Assembly: GCF_022398475.1 (NCBI RefSeq)
Contig: NZ_JAKEVM010000038.1
Location: forward strand, 1 to 32,897
Reading direction: 5' to 3'
Source of the DNA: Pseudoalteromonas shioyasakiensis
Lineage (GTDB): Bacteria; Pseudomonadota; Gammaproteobacteria; Enterobacterales; Alteromonadaceae
DNA length: 32,897 nt
Shown: one piece after another, positions 1-8,272 of the stretch
Position numbering within the stretch: position 1 is the first letter of the stretch
How the letters are laid out: every line of letters begins with the position of its first letter
The notes under the pieces: model-generated
Told to the model about the DNA's origin: nothing
What the model saw: the letters and a program-made list of their open reading frames with translations, nothing else
Database searches by the model: none
Position numbers and translations under genes: made by a program

Positions 1-20
1 GGATTTATAAGGAGTAACAC

Positions 21-254
21 ATGCCATTTAACGAGCAAGAGCGCAGTGTGCTTTTAGCACTCAAAGGTGTGGGGCCAACGGTAATAAAACGGTTTGAAGA
101 AATTGGTATTGAATCGTTTGAGAAGTTAGCCGGGTTTGATGCAAATACCATTGCTGAGCGAGTCGCGTCGATGCTACATTCAAATTGCTGGAAGAATAGT
201 CCGCAGGCAAAAGCGGCAATCACTGCCGCGATTGCGCGAGCAAAACAAGGCTAA
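21..254 (+). CDS. Small helix-hairpin-helix domain protein
   Basis: A 77-residue protein. Residues about 9-40 read as a helix-hairpin-helix motif with the diagnostic hairpin KGVGPTVIKRFEEIGI, the type that contacts DNA backbone non-specifically, followed by a second helical segment (SFEKLAGFD). A clear Shine-Dalgarno AAGGAG sits about 7 bases before the ATG. No signal peptide or catalytic motif is visible. Its stop codon overlaps the stop of the opposite-strand gene that follows. The hairpin resembles the pathogenicity-locus Cdd1-type HhH proteins, but no specific function can be assigned. DNA binding is inferred from the motif only. Confidence 0.75.
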   Translation: MPFNEQERSVLLALKGVGPTVIKRFEEIGIESFEKLAGFDANTIAERVASMLHSNCWKNSPQAKAAITAAIARAKQG

Positions 255-1093
255 AGCTCAATGACTTCTATTGCACCGCGCTTTTGCATGGTGACATACA
301 CTTTGTTTTGCGTTTCGTTGAAAGCCAAATTCGTTGGATGCTGGCCTTTTAATTGGTAGCTATTTAAGAGCTTGCCCGTAGGCGATACTTCAAGCACTTT
401 CCCTGCGCCGTAGCGAGTAATAAACACATGCCCTTGATTATTAACGCGCATGCCATCTAAGCCATGATCAGCAAACTTAATCAAAGCTTTTTTATTACTA
501 ATGTTTAAGTTCTCATCTAAGTCATATTGCCAAACAACTCGCTGCACACTCTCGTTCACATAAAGCTTGGTGTTGTCGTGATTAACCGCTACCCCATTGG
601 TGGTTCCCATGTTTTTTTCGAGTAAATGGGTGCTGCCATCTGCATTTATACGCCACAGCTGACCCGTTTCTTCCGCCCAGTTAGGGTCACTTGCAAACAG
701 CGCCCCGTTTTTAGTGATAGCAATGTCATTGGGTTGATTCATTTTACTATTATGGGCAAACACTTCTGCTTTATTGCTGCCAGCAGGGACTTTTAAAATA
801 TTATGGTTAACATAGTCCGCAATAAACAAATTACCTTGTGAGTCAAACTGGAGGCCATTACCAACGCTGTCATTCGGCAACCGCACAAATAAAGATGTTT
901 TGCCCATATTATCAACGCGGCCAATGGTTCCTTGCTGGGCATAGTTCACCGCGTATAAGGCACCGTTATACATGGTTGGCCCTTCAACGCCTTGCGTAAA
1001 AACGTTATCTTTAACAAAGTCTTGGCTATCAACTGCAAAGCTTAACGGTGAGCTTAAAAGTAGTGTTATTGCCAGTGGCTTTAGTCGTTTCAT
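251..1093 (-). CDS. Exported SMP-30/gluconolactonase-like beta-propeller protein
   Basis: A 280-residue protein with an N-terminal signal peptide (basic MKRLKP, hydrophobic core, probable cut near SFA-VDS). The rest shows the repeated blades of an SMP-30/gluconolactonase/LRE-like six-bladed propeller: GNGLQFDSQGNLFIADY, QPNDIAITKNGALFASD, TNGVAVNHDNTKLYVNE and LDGMRVNNQGHVFITRYGAG. Family members hydrolyse lactones or organophosphates with a Ca2+ or Zn2+ ion in the central channel. The substrate here is unknown. A strong AGGAAG lies just before the ATG. The gene starts 11 bases after the preceding small secreted-protein gene on the same strand, so the two are probably co-transcribed. Its stop overlaps the stop of the convergent HhH gene. 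Confidence 0.85.
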   Translation of the reverse strand: MKRLKPLAITLLLSSPLSFAVDSQDFVKDNVFTQGVEGPTMYNGALYAVNYAQQGTIGRVDNMGKTSLFVRLPNDSVGNGLQFDSQGNLFIADYVNHNILKVPAGSNKAEVFAHNSKMNQPNDIAITKNGALFASDPNWAEETGQLWRINADGSTHLLEKNMGTTNGVAVNHDNTKLYVNESVQRVVWQYDLDENLNISNKKALIKFADHGLDGMRVNNQGHVFITRYGAGKVLEVSPTGKLLNSYQLKGQHPTNLAFNETQNKVYVTMQKRGAIEVIEL

Positions 1094-1104
1094 AGGACTT
1101 CCTT

Positions 1105-1512
1105 TTACTCATTTAAACTCGTGTATACCGCTAAAATCGGGTATTCGTTTTCGCCAAAAGATAAGGTCAAAGAACGCTTTTCGCCATCATCTAACTTAAT
1201 ACCTTCGTCAAAACTTTGAGGATGTACACGACGCCCATCGGCAAACAGCGCCATAATATGGTCAGCCTGAAGAATTCGCGATCCCGATGCTTTGTTTTCA
1301 ACCGTCACAACCGCTAAACGGCGACCACTTTCACTGCTCATTAATACACTATGGACAATGCTAAATTGACTTTGCTTAGGGTAGCGCTTGGCATCATTCT
1401 CAAATGAAAAAGCACTGCCAGAGAGCATAACCGGATCCACCGATAGTACATCAGTGTTGGCTTGCAAAGAGGTTGCAAAAACCGCTGCACATAATAGTAA
1501 AATACGCTTCAT
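1105..1512 (-). CDS. Small exported protein of unknown function
   Basis: A 135-residue protein with a typical signal peptide (MKRILLLCAAVFATSLQA, cut before NTD), so it should be periplasmic or secreted. The mature part of about 117 residues is predicted beta-rich and has no Cys pairs or motif that I recognise. An AAAGGAT ribosome site precedes the ATG. It is the first gene of a likely two-gene unit with the downstream SMP-30-like propeller (11-base gap), so it may be an accessory protein of that enzyme; this is inference from position only. Confidence 0.75.
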   Translation of the reverse strand: MKRILLLCAAVFATSLQANTDVLSVDPVMLSGSAFSFENDAKRYPKQSQFSIVHSVLMSSESGRRLAVVTVENKASGSRILQADHIMALFADGRRVHPQSFDEGIKLDDGEKRSLTLSFGENEYPILAVYTSLNE

Positions 1513-1698
1513 ATCAATCCTTTTGATAAGCTTAAACTAGATTCAGCATACACCGTTCCTATAACCAGTTCAAAACCGTGAATAACCCTATAATGAGCGT
1601 GTTACTCAGCAATTACAATTTTAGTATTGATTTTTAATGTTATGCCCGCAAAACGTTAAAGGCATATCTTAATTTACTGCTGGCAAAAGGAGCTTAGT

Positions 1699-2730
1699 AT
1701 GTCTGATATTCAGAATCGTCAATATATTCTTGAGACACGTCCAAAAGGCGTAGCGAATGATAAAAATGTTGTATTAAAAACAAACTCAGTACCTGCGCCA
1801 AAAGATGGTGAGGTATTACTTAGAACAATTTATCTATCACTTGATCCCTACATGCGAGGACGAATGAGCGATGCTGAATCATACGCTGATCCTGTAAAGA
1901 TTGGTGATGTGATGGTAGGCGCAACCGTATGCCAGGTTGAGCAGTCGAACCACCCTGATTATCAAAAGGGCGAATGGGTATTGGCATACACAGGCTGGCA
2001 AGAATACGCAATAAGCGACACTGAAGGCTTAATGAAACTGGGGAAAAACCCTGAAAACCCTTCGTATGCACTTGGTATTATGGGTATGCCTGGTTTTACC
2101 GCTTACATGGGGCTTTTAGATATTGGTGAGCCAAAACAGGGCGAAACAGTAGTGGTTGCTGCAGCTACAGGGCCTGTCGGTGCAACTGTAGGGCAAATAG
2201 CTAAATTAAAAGGCTGTAAGGTCGTTGGCGTAGCTGGCGGTAAAGAAAAATGTCAACATGCTGTTGAAAACCTAGGCTTTGATGCTTGTATTGATCACAA
2301 AGCAAATGATTTTGCAGAGCAGTTAAGCGCAGCGTGTAATAATGGTATTGATGTTTATTACGAAAATGTCGGTGGCCATGTATTTGATGCCGTGTTACCC
2401 CTGTTGAATACAAAAGCACGGGTGCCATTGTGTGGGCTAGTGTCGCAATATAATGCGACCGAATTACCCCCAGGTCCAGACCGTTTATCGATGCTTATGG
2501 GTCAAATCCTTACCAAACGAATTAAAATGCAAGGCTTTATAATTTTTGATGATTACGCTCACCGTTATGATGAATTCGCAAAAGACATGCAAGCGTGGCT
2601 AAGCGAGGGAACAGTCAAATATAAAGAACACCTTGAAGCTGATTTTGAAAATACCCTAAACGCCTTTAATGCAATGTTAAATGGTGAAAACTTCGGTAAA
2701 ACGGTCGTGCAAGTTCAGCAACCAATTTAA
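1699..2730 (+). CDS. curA: NADPH-dependent curcumin reductase-type MDR oxidoreductase
   Basis: A 343-residue zinc-free medium-chain dehydrogenase/reductase that reads almost colinear with E. coli CurA (YncB). The N-terminal GroES-like catalytic region carries YLSLDPYMRGRMSD and SNHPDYQ, and GMPGFTAYMGLLDIG leads into the Rossmann cofactor domain with AAATGPVGATVGQIAKLKG and VVGVAGGKEKC. YYENVGGHVFDAVLPLLN and CGLVSQYNATELPPGPDR are family-typical. Such enzymes reduce alpha,beta-unsaturated carbonyls (curcumin, alkenals) with NADPH in the cytoplasm, a detoxification role. AAGGAG lies 7 bases before the ATG. The glutathione S-transferase gene 48 bases downstream suggests a shared electrophile-defence transcript. 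Confidence 0.9.
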   Translation: MSDIQNRQYILETRPKGVANDKNVVLKTNSVPAPKDGEVLLRTIYLSLDPYMRGRMSDAESYADPVKIGDVMVGATVCQVEQSNHPDYQKGEWVLAYTGWQEYAISDTEGLMKLGKNPENPSYALGIMGMPGFTAYMGLLDIGEPKQGETVVVAAATGPVGATVGQIAKLKGCKVVGVAGGKEKCQHAVENLGFDACIDHKANDFAEQLSAACNNGIDVYYENVGGHVFDAVLPLLNTKARVPLCGLVSQYNATELPPGPDRLSMLMGQILTKRIKMQGFIIFDDYAHRYDEFAKDMQAWLSEGTVKYKEHLEADFENTLNAFNAMLNGENFGKTVVQVQQPI

Positions 2731-2778
2731 AATTTTTAGGCGCAGTAAACAGTGTTGCGTCACTATTCAGGATAACAA

Positions 2779-3396
2779 ATGATTAAATTACACCATTTAA
2801 ATAAATCACGCTCTAAACGAATTATTTGGTTACTCGAAGAGCTAGACGTAGATTACGACATTATTGCCTATCAACGTAACAAAGAAACATTTTTAGCACC
2901 CGATGAATTAAAACAAATTCATCCTCTGGGCAAAGCGCCCGTTCTTGAAGATAACGGCAAAGTAATTACTGAGTCTGGCGCAATTACTGACTACTTAATT
3001 AGTAATTACGGCAAAAGCAAGTATATGCCGAGCCAGCAAAGCGACAGCTATGTTGACTATCAGCAATGGCTTCATTTTGCAGAAAGCTCAGCAATGGTCC
3101 CTTTTTTATTAAAATTATTTATTACAAAAGATGGCTGTAAAACCAACTTTATTGGTGATTATGCTGACCATGAAATTGGCAAGATACTGAGTTATGTAAA
3201 CCAGCAATTAAAAGGTAAGCAGTACTTAGTAAATGAGGCATTGACCGGTGCTGATTTCATGATGTCTTTTGTTGTAGAAAAAGCTGATGAGGCAGGTCTG
3301 CTTGCGCACTTCCCTGAAATTAAACGTTATTTAGAGCAGTTAAAAACTCACGAAAGTTATCACACAGCAAACGAGTTAGAAGCGAAATACGACTGA
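2779..3396 (+). CDS. Glutathione S-transferase family protein
   Basis: A 205-residue cytosolic GST. The N-terminal thioredoxin fold (residues about 1-78) has the start HHLNKSRSKRIIWLLEEL, with a Ser in the usual catalytic position, and the glutathione-binding HPLGKAPVLEDNGKVITESGAI (cis-Pro before Val, then ES). The C-terminal all-helical domain follows, with LTGADFMMSF as the conserved N-capping region. It likely conjugates glutathione to, or isomerises, small electrophiles. It is 48 bases downstream of curA on the same strand, preceded by AGGA, consistent with an operon. A perfect 11-bp inverted repeat follows its stop codon. The subclass and substrate are not determinable here. Confidence 0.9.
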   Translation: MIKLHHLNKSRSKRIIWLLEELDVDYDIIAYQRNKETFLAPDELKQIHPLGKAPVLEDNGKVITESGAITDYLISNYGKSKYMPSQQSDSYVDYQQWLHFAESSAMVPFLLKLFITKDGCKTNFIGDYADHEIGKILSYVNQQLKGKQYLVNEALTGADFMMSFVVEKADEAGLLAHFPEIKRYLEQLKTHESYHTANELEAKYD

Positions 3397-3405
3397 CCTG
3401 ATGTG

Positions 3406-3431
3406 CAGTGACAGTGTGTACACTGTCACTG
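3406..3431 (+). terminator. Strong hairpin after the GST gene
   Basis: A perfect 11-bp inverted repeat, CAGTGACAGTG / CACTGTCACTG, with a 4-base loop, starts 10 bases after the GST stop and is followed by TTTCCCTG. The T-run is short, so termination may be partial. It lies between two convergent genes and could act on both strands. Confidence 0.6.
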
Positions 3432-3469
3432 TTTCCCTGTTCAATAAAATAAAGCTCCAAAGCTACTAA

Positions 3470-4378
3470 TCAAGCCACAGACACTAGATTGCGGCCTGAC
3501 TTTTTAGCTTGATACATGGCTTGGTCGGCCCTCTCGATTGCCGTTTCGATATCATCATCAGCATTTATTAGCGCAACGCCAAATGAGCCTGTTACATTAA
3601 TGTGTTGATCATTACCGATTTCGATTTTTAAACCCGAAACCCCTGCTCTTAATCGCTCAGAAAATGATTTGGCACCTTCTAGCTCTGTTTGGGGTAAGCA
3701 GACTAAAAATTCTTCGCCGCCATAGCGATATAGTTGATCGTACTCTCTTAGATGAGATTTAATGCATTTAACCAGGGCGATTAATACCTTATCACCCGCA
3801 GCATGACCAAACTCATCGTTCACTTGCTTAAAGTGATCAAGGTCGATCATTACCAGCGCGCAGCTCAGCGATTTACGCTTGCACAGCTCATGCTCTTTTT
3901 GCAGGTTTTCTACTAAGTTTGTTCGGTTCAATGCCCCCGTCAAAGGATCTCTTGTGTGAAGCAGCTCAGAGAATTCATCGATAAGAGTTTCAAAAAATTC
4001 ATGCAAGCTATCTAAATCAGCATGAAACTGGTCCAATAAATTAGCCGGAATAACAGACTTAGACTCTTTTAACGATAACAGGACTTTGGCACCTTGATGC
4101 ATCTTTTGATGCGCACAAGCGATTTCAGAAAAGTAAGGGTGAAGATTTATGGTCTGCTCGGGTAGCTTATTAAACCATTGCCCAAAACGACAAAGGTTAT
4201 GAGCATTATCTGCTAAGTCTTGTTCATCTGCAGGTATGTCTGCAATTAAGCACCTTAATAAATTTCTATACCATGACTGGTGCCACTTAATGGCTTGCTC
4301 GATTTCTGCAATAACCTCTTCAAGCTGTGTATTCGACAGTGAACTAATGCCGTGTCCGGTATTTTGATGCATAGCCAA
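3470..4378 (-). CDS. dgcZ: Zinc-responsive diguanylate cyclase (CZB-GGDEF)
   Basis: A 302-residue cytoplasmic enzyme making cyclic-di-GMP from two GTP. Layout and motifs match E. coli DgcZ (YdeH). An N-terminal CZB (chemoreceptor zinc-binding) domain, residues about 18-140, has the four Zn ligands H33 (KWHQSW), C63 (LCRFGQW), H90 and H94 (AHQKMH). The C-terminal GGDEF domain has DPLTGALNR, DHFKQVND and an intact active site YRYGGEEF (GGEEF 220-224). An allosteric inhibitory-site motif REYD (211-214) lies five residues before it. In E. coli, Zn binding to CZB inhibits the cyclase. The chosen start is TTG at 4378 with GGAAG eight bases upstream; ATG at 4372 is the alternative. No signal peptide or membrane segment is visible. 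Confidence 0.87.
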   Translation of the reverse strand: MAMHQNTGHGISSLSNTQLEEVIAEIEQAIKWHQSWYRNLLRCLIADIPADEQDLADNAHNLCRFGQWFNKLPEQTINLHPYFSEIACAHQKMHQGAKVLLSLKESKSVIPANLLDQFHADLDSLHEFFETLIDEFSELLHTRDPLTGALNRTNLVENLQKEHELCKRKSLSCALVMIDLDHFKQVNDEFGHAAGDKVLIALVKCIKSHLREYDQLYRYGGEEFLVCLPQTELEGAKSFSERLRAGVSGLKIEIGNDQHINVTGSFGVALINADDDIETAIERADQAMYQAKKSGRNLVSVA

Positions 4379-4467
4379 TGAAAAGACTTCCGCTTTATTA
4401 TTTTATTTCCTAAAACAGTACCTAAGGTCTGTTACAAACACAACTTAAAGCGTTGTTAAGCGATAGT

Positions 4468-5136
4468 TTATTCAACTAAGCGGTAACCTACGGCGGGCTC
4501 GGTTAAGATATGTTTAGGACTCGCCGCATTTTGTTCAAGCTTTTGTCTTAACTGACCAATATGTACACGCACATATTCAGGGCGATTAATATACTGCTCG
4601 CCCCACACCTCAGATAATATGGCGTTATGCGTTAACACCTTATCTTTTTGCTGAAATAACAACAGCAAAATAGCGTACTCTTTTTTAGTTAGTTTGACTT
4701 CTTCAGCACCTTTACGCACCACATGTTTATGCGGGTCTATGTGAATATCGCCACATTGCAACGTTAGGCTTGGTGTTGTTTGTGTGCGAAGTAGCACCCG
4801 AATACGTGCTAGTAATTCGTTTGCGCTGAATGGTTTAGTTAGGTAATCGTTAGCGCCGTTATCAAGGGCGGTGACTTTTTCTGTTTCGCCGTCGCGCGCA
4901 GAAAGTACCAGAACAGGGAGTAAACTCCACTGCCTAAACTCCACCAGCCAATCTTGCCCATCCATATCGAGCAAACCTAAATCAAGCAGCACTAAATCAA
5001 ACTGCTGCTGGCTTAAAAGTGCAAACGCATCAAGCCCTTTCGCGCACACACTGACTTCATGGTTACTTGCTTTGAGCAGTGTTTTTAAAAAACTTTGCAG
5101 AGGCGGTGAGTCCTCTAAAACCAAAATATTAGCCAC
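4468..5136 (-). CDS. kdpE: KdpE-like OmpR-family response regulator
   Basis: A 222-residue DNA-binding response regulator. The receiver domain (1-115) has the acidic pocket LEDS, phosphoacceptor Asp in VLLDLGLLDMDG, LSARDGETE and NDYLTKPFSANELLARIR. The C-terminal OmpR winged helix (about 125-222) includes LTKKEYAILLLLFQQ and YVRVHIGQLRQKLE, ending TEPAVGYRLVE as KdpE proteins do. The start is GTG with GGAG eight bases upstream. It overlaps the 3' end of the upstream sensor kinase gene by 8 bases, so the two are translationally coupled. It is divergent from trkH rather than linked to kdpFABC, so trkH is its probable target (inference). Confidence 0.88.
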   Translation of the reverse strand: MANILVLEDSPPLQSFLKTLLKASNHEVSVCAKGLDAFALLSQQQFDLVLLDLGLLDMDGQDWLVEFRQWSLLPVLVLSARDGETEKVTALDNGANDYLTKPFSANELLARIRVLLRTQTTPSLTLQCGDIHIDPHKHVVRKGAEEVKLTKKEYAILLLLFQQKDKVLTHNAILSEVWGEQYINRPEYVRVHIGQLRQKLEQNAASPKHILTEPAVGYRLVE

Positions 5137-6433
5137 GGCTGTTACTCCAAATTAATATAGCTGTTGCCTGCTTTGTCTGCTCATTGAGGGTTAATTCAAA
5201 GCGCCCCTGATGACATTTAGCAACCACATCGCAAATAACACTCCCTAGGCCAACGCCTTCATCTTGACTCGTCTCGTGCTTATTAGCAAAAGGGTTAGTT
5301 AACACAATTTGGTATTCATCCAGTGTTTCAATAAATTGCATGTTCGCCGAACCATCTCCATAACGAGCTGCGTTTTCGAGCATATTGGCAAAGGCAATTT
5401 CAAGTAAGGTTTCATCGCCAAAACAGATGCTTTGTTGCTGAGCTTCGATATGCAGTTTAAAGTTTTGTAGTTGTTGCTGACGGCGTGATTTAGCTTCGCT
5501 AATTAAGGTCAAAATGGGTAGTTTTTGCCATTTAATATTCTCAGCTAACTTATTCACTTTACTGAGCTCCATGACCTTATCAAAGTGCTGGTTAAGAATT
5601 TTACTTTGCTCATAAATATTAGCAGCTTGCTCTTTGATAACCTCAGAGCTTAGTTGAATATCATCATCAGCCAACATGCTTGATGCGCCCATAATAGTCG
5701 CTAATGGTGTTCGTAAGTCATGGGATAAACTGCGCAACAAGGTGTTTTTTGACCTTTCTAACTCCGCCTGTACTTTAATCGCCGCTGATTGCTCGCGTAG
5801 TAAGGTTTTTTCTTGAACCTGATACAGTAAAGAGCACGCTGTATTCGCCAAAGCAAGTTGCTCGGCATTAAGCGCTTTAGCAAACGCGATGCCGCCAAAT
5901 TCAGCTTGTTGTTCATTTAAATAAATAAACTGCTTAGAGGCTGCTAGCTGCCAATCACACGCAACCTTTAAATGCGCGGCCATGGTTGTTAAAAACAGCT
6001 GCTTTTGCTCCTCAAGGCTATCGAGATCATTAAGCTTTTTTGCTAACTCATACAATAAGCGACTATTACTAGCATGGGCTTGCACATCGCGAACCTTGGT
6101 ATTGAGCTCCCCGGCTAAGTGGCTTATCACTAAACCCACAATCAACATCACCAAAAAAGTGACCACATATTCAATATTTTCGATATGAAAAGTAAAGTAA
6201 GGCACCACATAAAACCAGTCCGTGCAGGCAACACTTACTAAGGTGGTAAGCGCTGCAACACGACGATTACTGCGCACCGCAACCCAGGTCACCCACAGCA
6301 GCTGTAGCATCACAATATCGGTGGTTGTAAACAGTTCTCGAAATGGAAATATCGCGAGCACTACCACAAGTGGCATCAACACACTTAAAAATGCGGCTTT
6401 TAAATACTGTATTTTGAATACTGACTGCATCAT
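5129..6433 (-). CDS. kdpD: Truncated KdpD-like sensor histidine kinase (DUF4118)
   Basis: A 434-residue membrane kinase matching only the C-terminal half of classical KdpD (about 890 residues). It lacks the cytoplasmic KdpD and Usp-like N-terminal domains. Residues about 10-108 form the DUF4118 four-helix membrane region (including TDWFYVVPYFTFHI, characteristic of KdpD), then a GAF-like linker. HisKA has the phosphorylated His in RSLSHDLRTPLATIMG (H238), and the ATPase domain has the N box LENAARYG and G2 box GVGLGS. The usual DxGxG G1 box is replaced by LTNPFANK. It is co-transcribed with the kdpE-like gene (8-base overlap) and divergent from trkH, so it probably senses K+ limitation, turgor or ionic strength. 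Confidence 0.85.
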   Translation of the reverse strand: MMQSVFKIQYLKAAFLSVLMPLVVVLAIFPFRELFTTTDIVMLQLLWVTWVAVRSNRRVAALTTLVSVACTDWFYVVPYFTFHIENIEYVVTFLVMLIVGLVISHLAGELNTKVRDVQAHASNSRLLYELAKKLNDLDSLEEQKQLFLTTMAAHLKVACDWQLAASKQFIYLNEQQAEFGGIAFAKALNAEQLALANTACSLLYQVQEKTLLREQSAAIKVQAELERSKNTLLRSLSHDLRTPLATIMGASSMLADDDIQLSSEVIKEQAANIYEQSKILNQHFDKVMELSKVNKLAENIKWQKLPILTLISEAKSRRQQQLQNFKLHIEAQQQSICFGDETLLEIAFANMLENAARYGDGSANMQFIETLDEYQIVLTNPFANKHETSQDEGVGLGSVICDVVAKCHQGRFELTLNEQTKQATAILIWSNSRG

Positions 6434-6486
6434 CTTTTCACTTATCGTTTGTCCCTATTAGATTAAAGGGTTTTCAATTTTGTCAC

Positions 6487-6536
6487 TATAAAGTTTTTAT
6501 AAAGTTTTTTTATCTCAGCATAAAATCTTTATAAAG
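6487..6536. promoter_or_regulatory. Helically phased TATAAAG repeats between kdpDE-like genes and trkH
   Basis: TATAAAG occurs at 6487-6493, 6498-6504 and 6530-6536, with the near-match CATAAAA at 6519-6525 and a T-rich TATCTCA at 6511. The spacings 11, 21 and 11 place the copies on one face of the helix. Each exact copy is followed by a TTT or CTTT run. This is the expected form of a tandem-half-site OmpR/KdpE-type operator, and the composition resembles the T/A-rich E. coli kdp operator. That KdpE-like protein binds here is inferred from its divergent position. Confidence 0.5.
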
Positions 6537-6615
6537 CTTTCAAGCTCTCTAAAGACTTCTCCCCCTATTTCAATAGCATGCTGATTTAAGAGCCGTTCAT
6601 TAAATCAGTAGACAT

Positions 6616-8070
6616 ATGATCAATTGGAAAATCACATTTCGATTACTCGCTTTCCCTATTTTGTGGATGAGTATCGTGCAATTGCTATTTGCAGTTTTAT
6701 CTGCATTTTTATTTAAAGATAATGTATCAGTGTCATTCCTATTGCCTGCGTCAATAATGCTTTTTACAGCAAGTGTCTTACTGTTAAAAACCCAGCATGT
6801 TGATTCATCACTGGCCAACTTTAGGGATGCACTAATTTACGCAACAGCCACGTGGGTGATTGCAGGCTTTCTAGGTTCAATTCCAATCATTTTAGTCACC
6901 AAAGTGAGCTTTACAGATGGCATGTTTGAAGCAATAAGCGCATTAACCACCACCGGAGCCACAATACTGTCGGGCTTAGATTATTTGCCTCGTACGTTTT
7001 TGTTATACCGCCAGTTCTTGCAATGGATGGGAGGGCTCGGTATTGTGATTTTCGTGGTGGCTATTTTACCCATGCTAAATATAGGTGGCATGAAGCTCTT
7101 AAAGGCCGAAACACCTGGGCCAATTAAAGATGAAAAGCTATCGCCTCGTATTGCAAACACGGCACATTACCTTTGGAGTGTATACTTAAGCATAACCGTG
7201 TTGTGTACTGTCTCTTACTATTTTGCCGGCATGACTTTTTACGATGCACTGGCTCATGCACTGACAACCGTTTCAACGGGAGGATTCTCGACCCACGATG
7301 CAAGTATGTGGTTTTACAAAAGTCATTTAATTTTATGGATTGCCAACTTATTTATGATTGCAGGTGCTATTAATTTTGCACTGCACTTTAGAGTCGTCCA
7401 CAAACGAGCGCTCGGTAGTTACTATGCTGATGAAGAAACGCGTTATTTTATATACATCATAACAACCCTTTCAGTATTGTCGGGCGTTATTTTATACATG
7501 CACGATACCTACTCCTCTATTTTTGAGTCATTGAGTTTTTCAACTTTTCATATAGTGTCGTTTATAACCAGTACCGGATTTGGTGCAGCAAGCTTTACTG
7601 AATGGCCCGAAGCTGTCGGATTTTTACTTATTATCACTGGCTATTTAGGGGGATGCGCAGGCTCAACGGCTGGTGGAAATAAAATCATCAGAAATATTCT
7701 AGTGGTTAAAATGCTCAACAATAACTTTAAACAGCTTCTTCATCCCCGCGCTATATTCACCATTAAATATCAAGGCAGCCCTGTAAAAGATGATGTACTT
7801 CATGCTGTTATGGCATTTATGACTTTTGCTGCAGGTTCAAGCATGCTGTTTACATTATTACTAATGTTTACTGGGCTGGATTTTTGGAGTGCGTTTTCAG
7901 CAGTCGCTGCATGCCTAAATGTGCTCGGACCGGGGTTTGGTGAAGTAGGCGCTAACTTTGCACCAGTTTCAGACGCAGCAACTTGGACATTAACCAGCGC
8001 AATGCTTGTCGGTCGCTTGGAATATTTTACTGTTTTTGCTCTTTTTACGCGTACTTTTTGGAAGCAATAA
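6616..8070 (+). CDS. trkH: TrkH/KtrB-family potassium uptake channel subunit
   Basis: A 484-residue polytopic inner-membrane protein of full TrkH length. Its four pore-loop selectivity regions are visible: LTTTGATILSGLD, LTTVSTGGFSTHD, ITSTGFGAASF and LNVLGPGFGEVG. Also typical are QFLQWMGGLGIVIF and GGCAGSTAGGNKIIR. It forms the K+ (or Na+) conducting subunit, normally gated by a cytosolic NAD/ATP-binding TrkA/KtrA ring. No trkA-like gene is adjacent, so the partner must be encoded elsewhere. It is divergent from the KdpDE-like two-component genes, with phased operator-like repeats between them, which suggests K+-dependent control. Confidence 0.92.
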   Translation: MINWKITFRLLAFPILWMSIVQLLFAVLSAFLFKDNVSVSFLLPASIMLFTASVLLLKTQHVDSSLANFRDALIYATATWVIAGFLGSIPIILVTKVSFTDGMFEAISALTTTGATILSGLDYLPRTFLLYRQFLQWMGGLGIVIFVVAILPMLNIGGMKLLKAETPGPIKDEKLSPRIANTAHYLWSVYLSITVLCTVSYYFAGMTFYDALAHALTTVSTGGFSTHDASMWFYKSHLILWIANLFMIAGAINFALHFRVVHKRALGSYYADEETRYFIYIITTLSVLSGVILYMHDTYSSIFESLSFSTFHIVSFITSTGFGAASFTEWPEAVGFLLIITGYLGGCAGSTAGGNKIIRNILVVKMLNNNFKQLLHPRAIFTIKYQGSPVKDDVLHAVMAFMTFAAGSSMLFTLLLMFTGLDFWSAFSAVAACLNVLGPGFGEVGANFAPVSDAATWTLTSAMLVGRLEYFTVFALFTRTFWKQ

Positions 8071-8239
8071 TAATAAGACCCTAAATACTCTGCCCTAAAA
8101 ATTAATAAGCGGTAAGTTACAGTAGTCTCTGCTGCGCAAAGAAAGGATTCAATTACACCTACAAATACACTGACAGAGTTATTCAAGGCAGTTTAGTCAA
8201 AAATGTTTACCGAAGCTACAGAGCTTGAGTTTAAAATGT

Positions 8240-8272
8240 AAAGCCTTACTACAACTGCTGTAGTAAGGCTTT
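8240..8272. terminator. Bidirectional terminator between trkH and recQ
   Basis: A perfect 14-bp inverted repeat, AAAGCCTTACTACA / TGTAGTAAGGCTTT, with a 5-base loop. A and T ends supply a short U tract in either direction. Its left arm overlaps the last codons and stop of the leftward recQ gene. It should stop both convergent transcripts. Confidence 0.8.

Noticed and set aside
7800..8186. 128-codon minus-strand open frame overlapping the trkH end
   Set aside because: Mostly antisense to conserved TrkH pore motifs and lacking family resemblance or a ribosome site.
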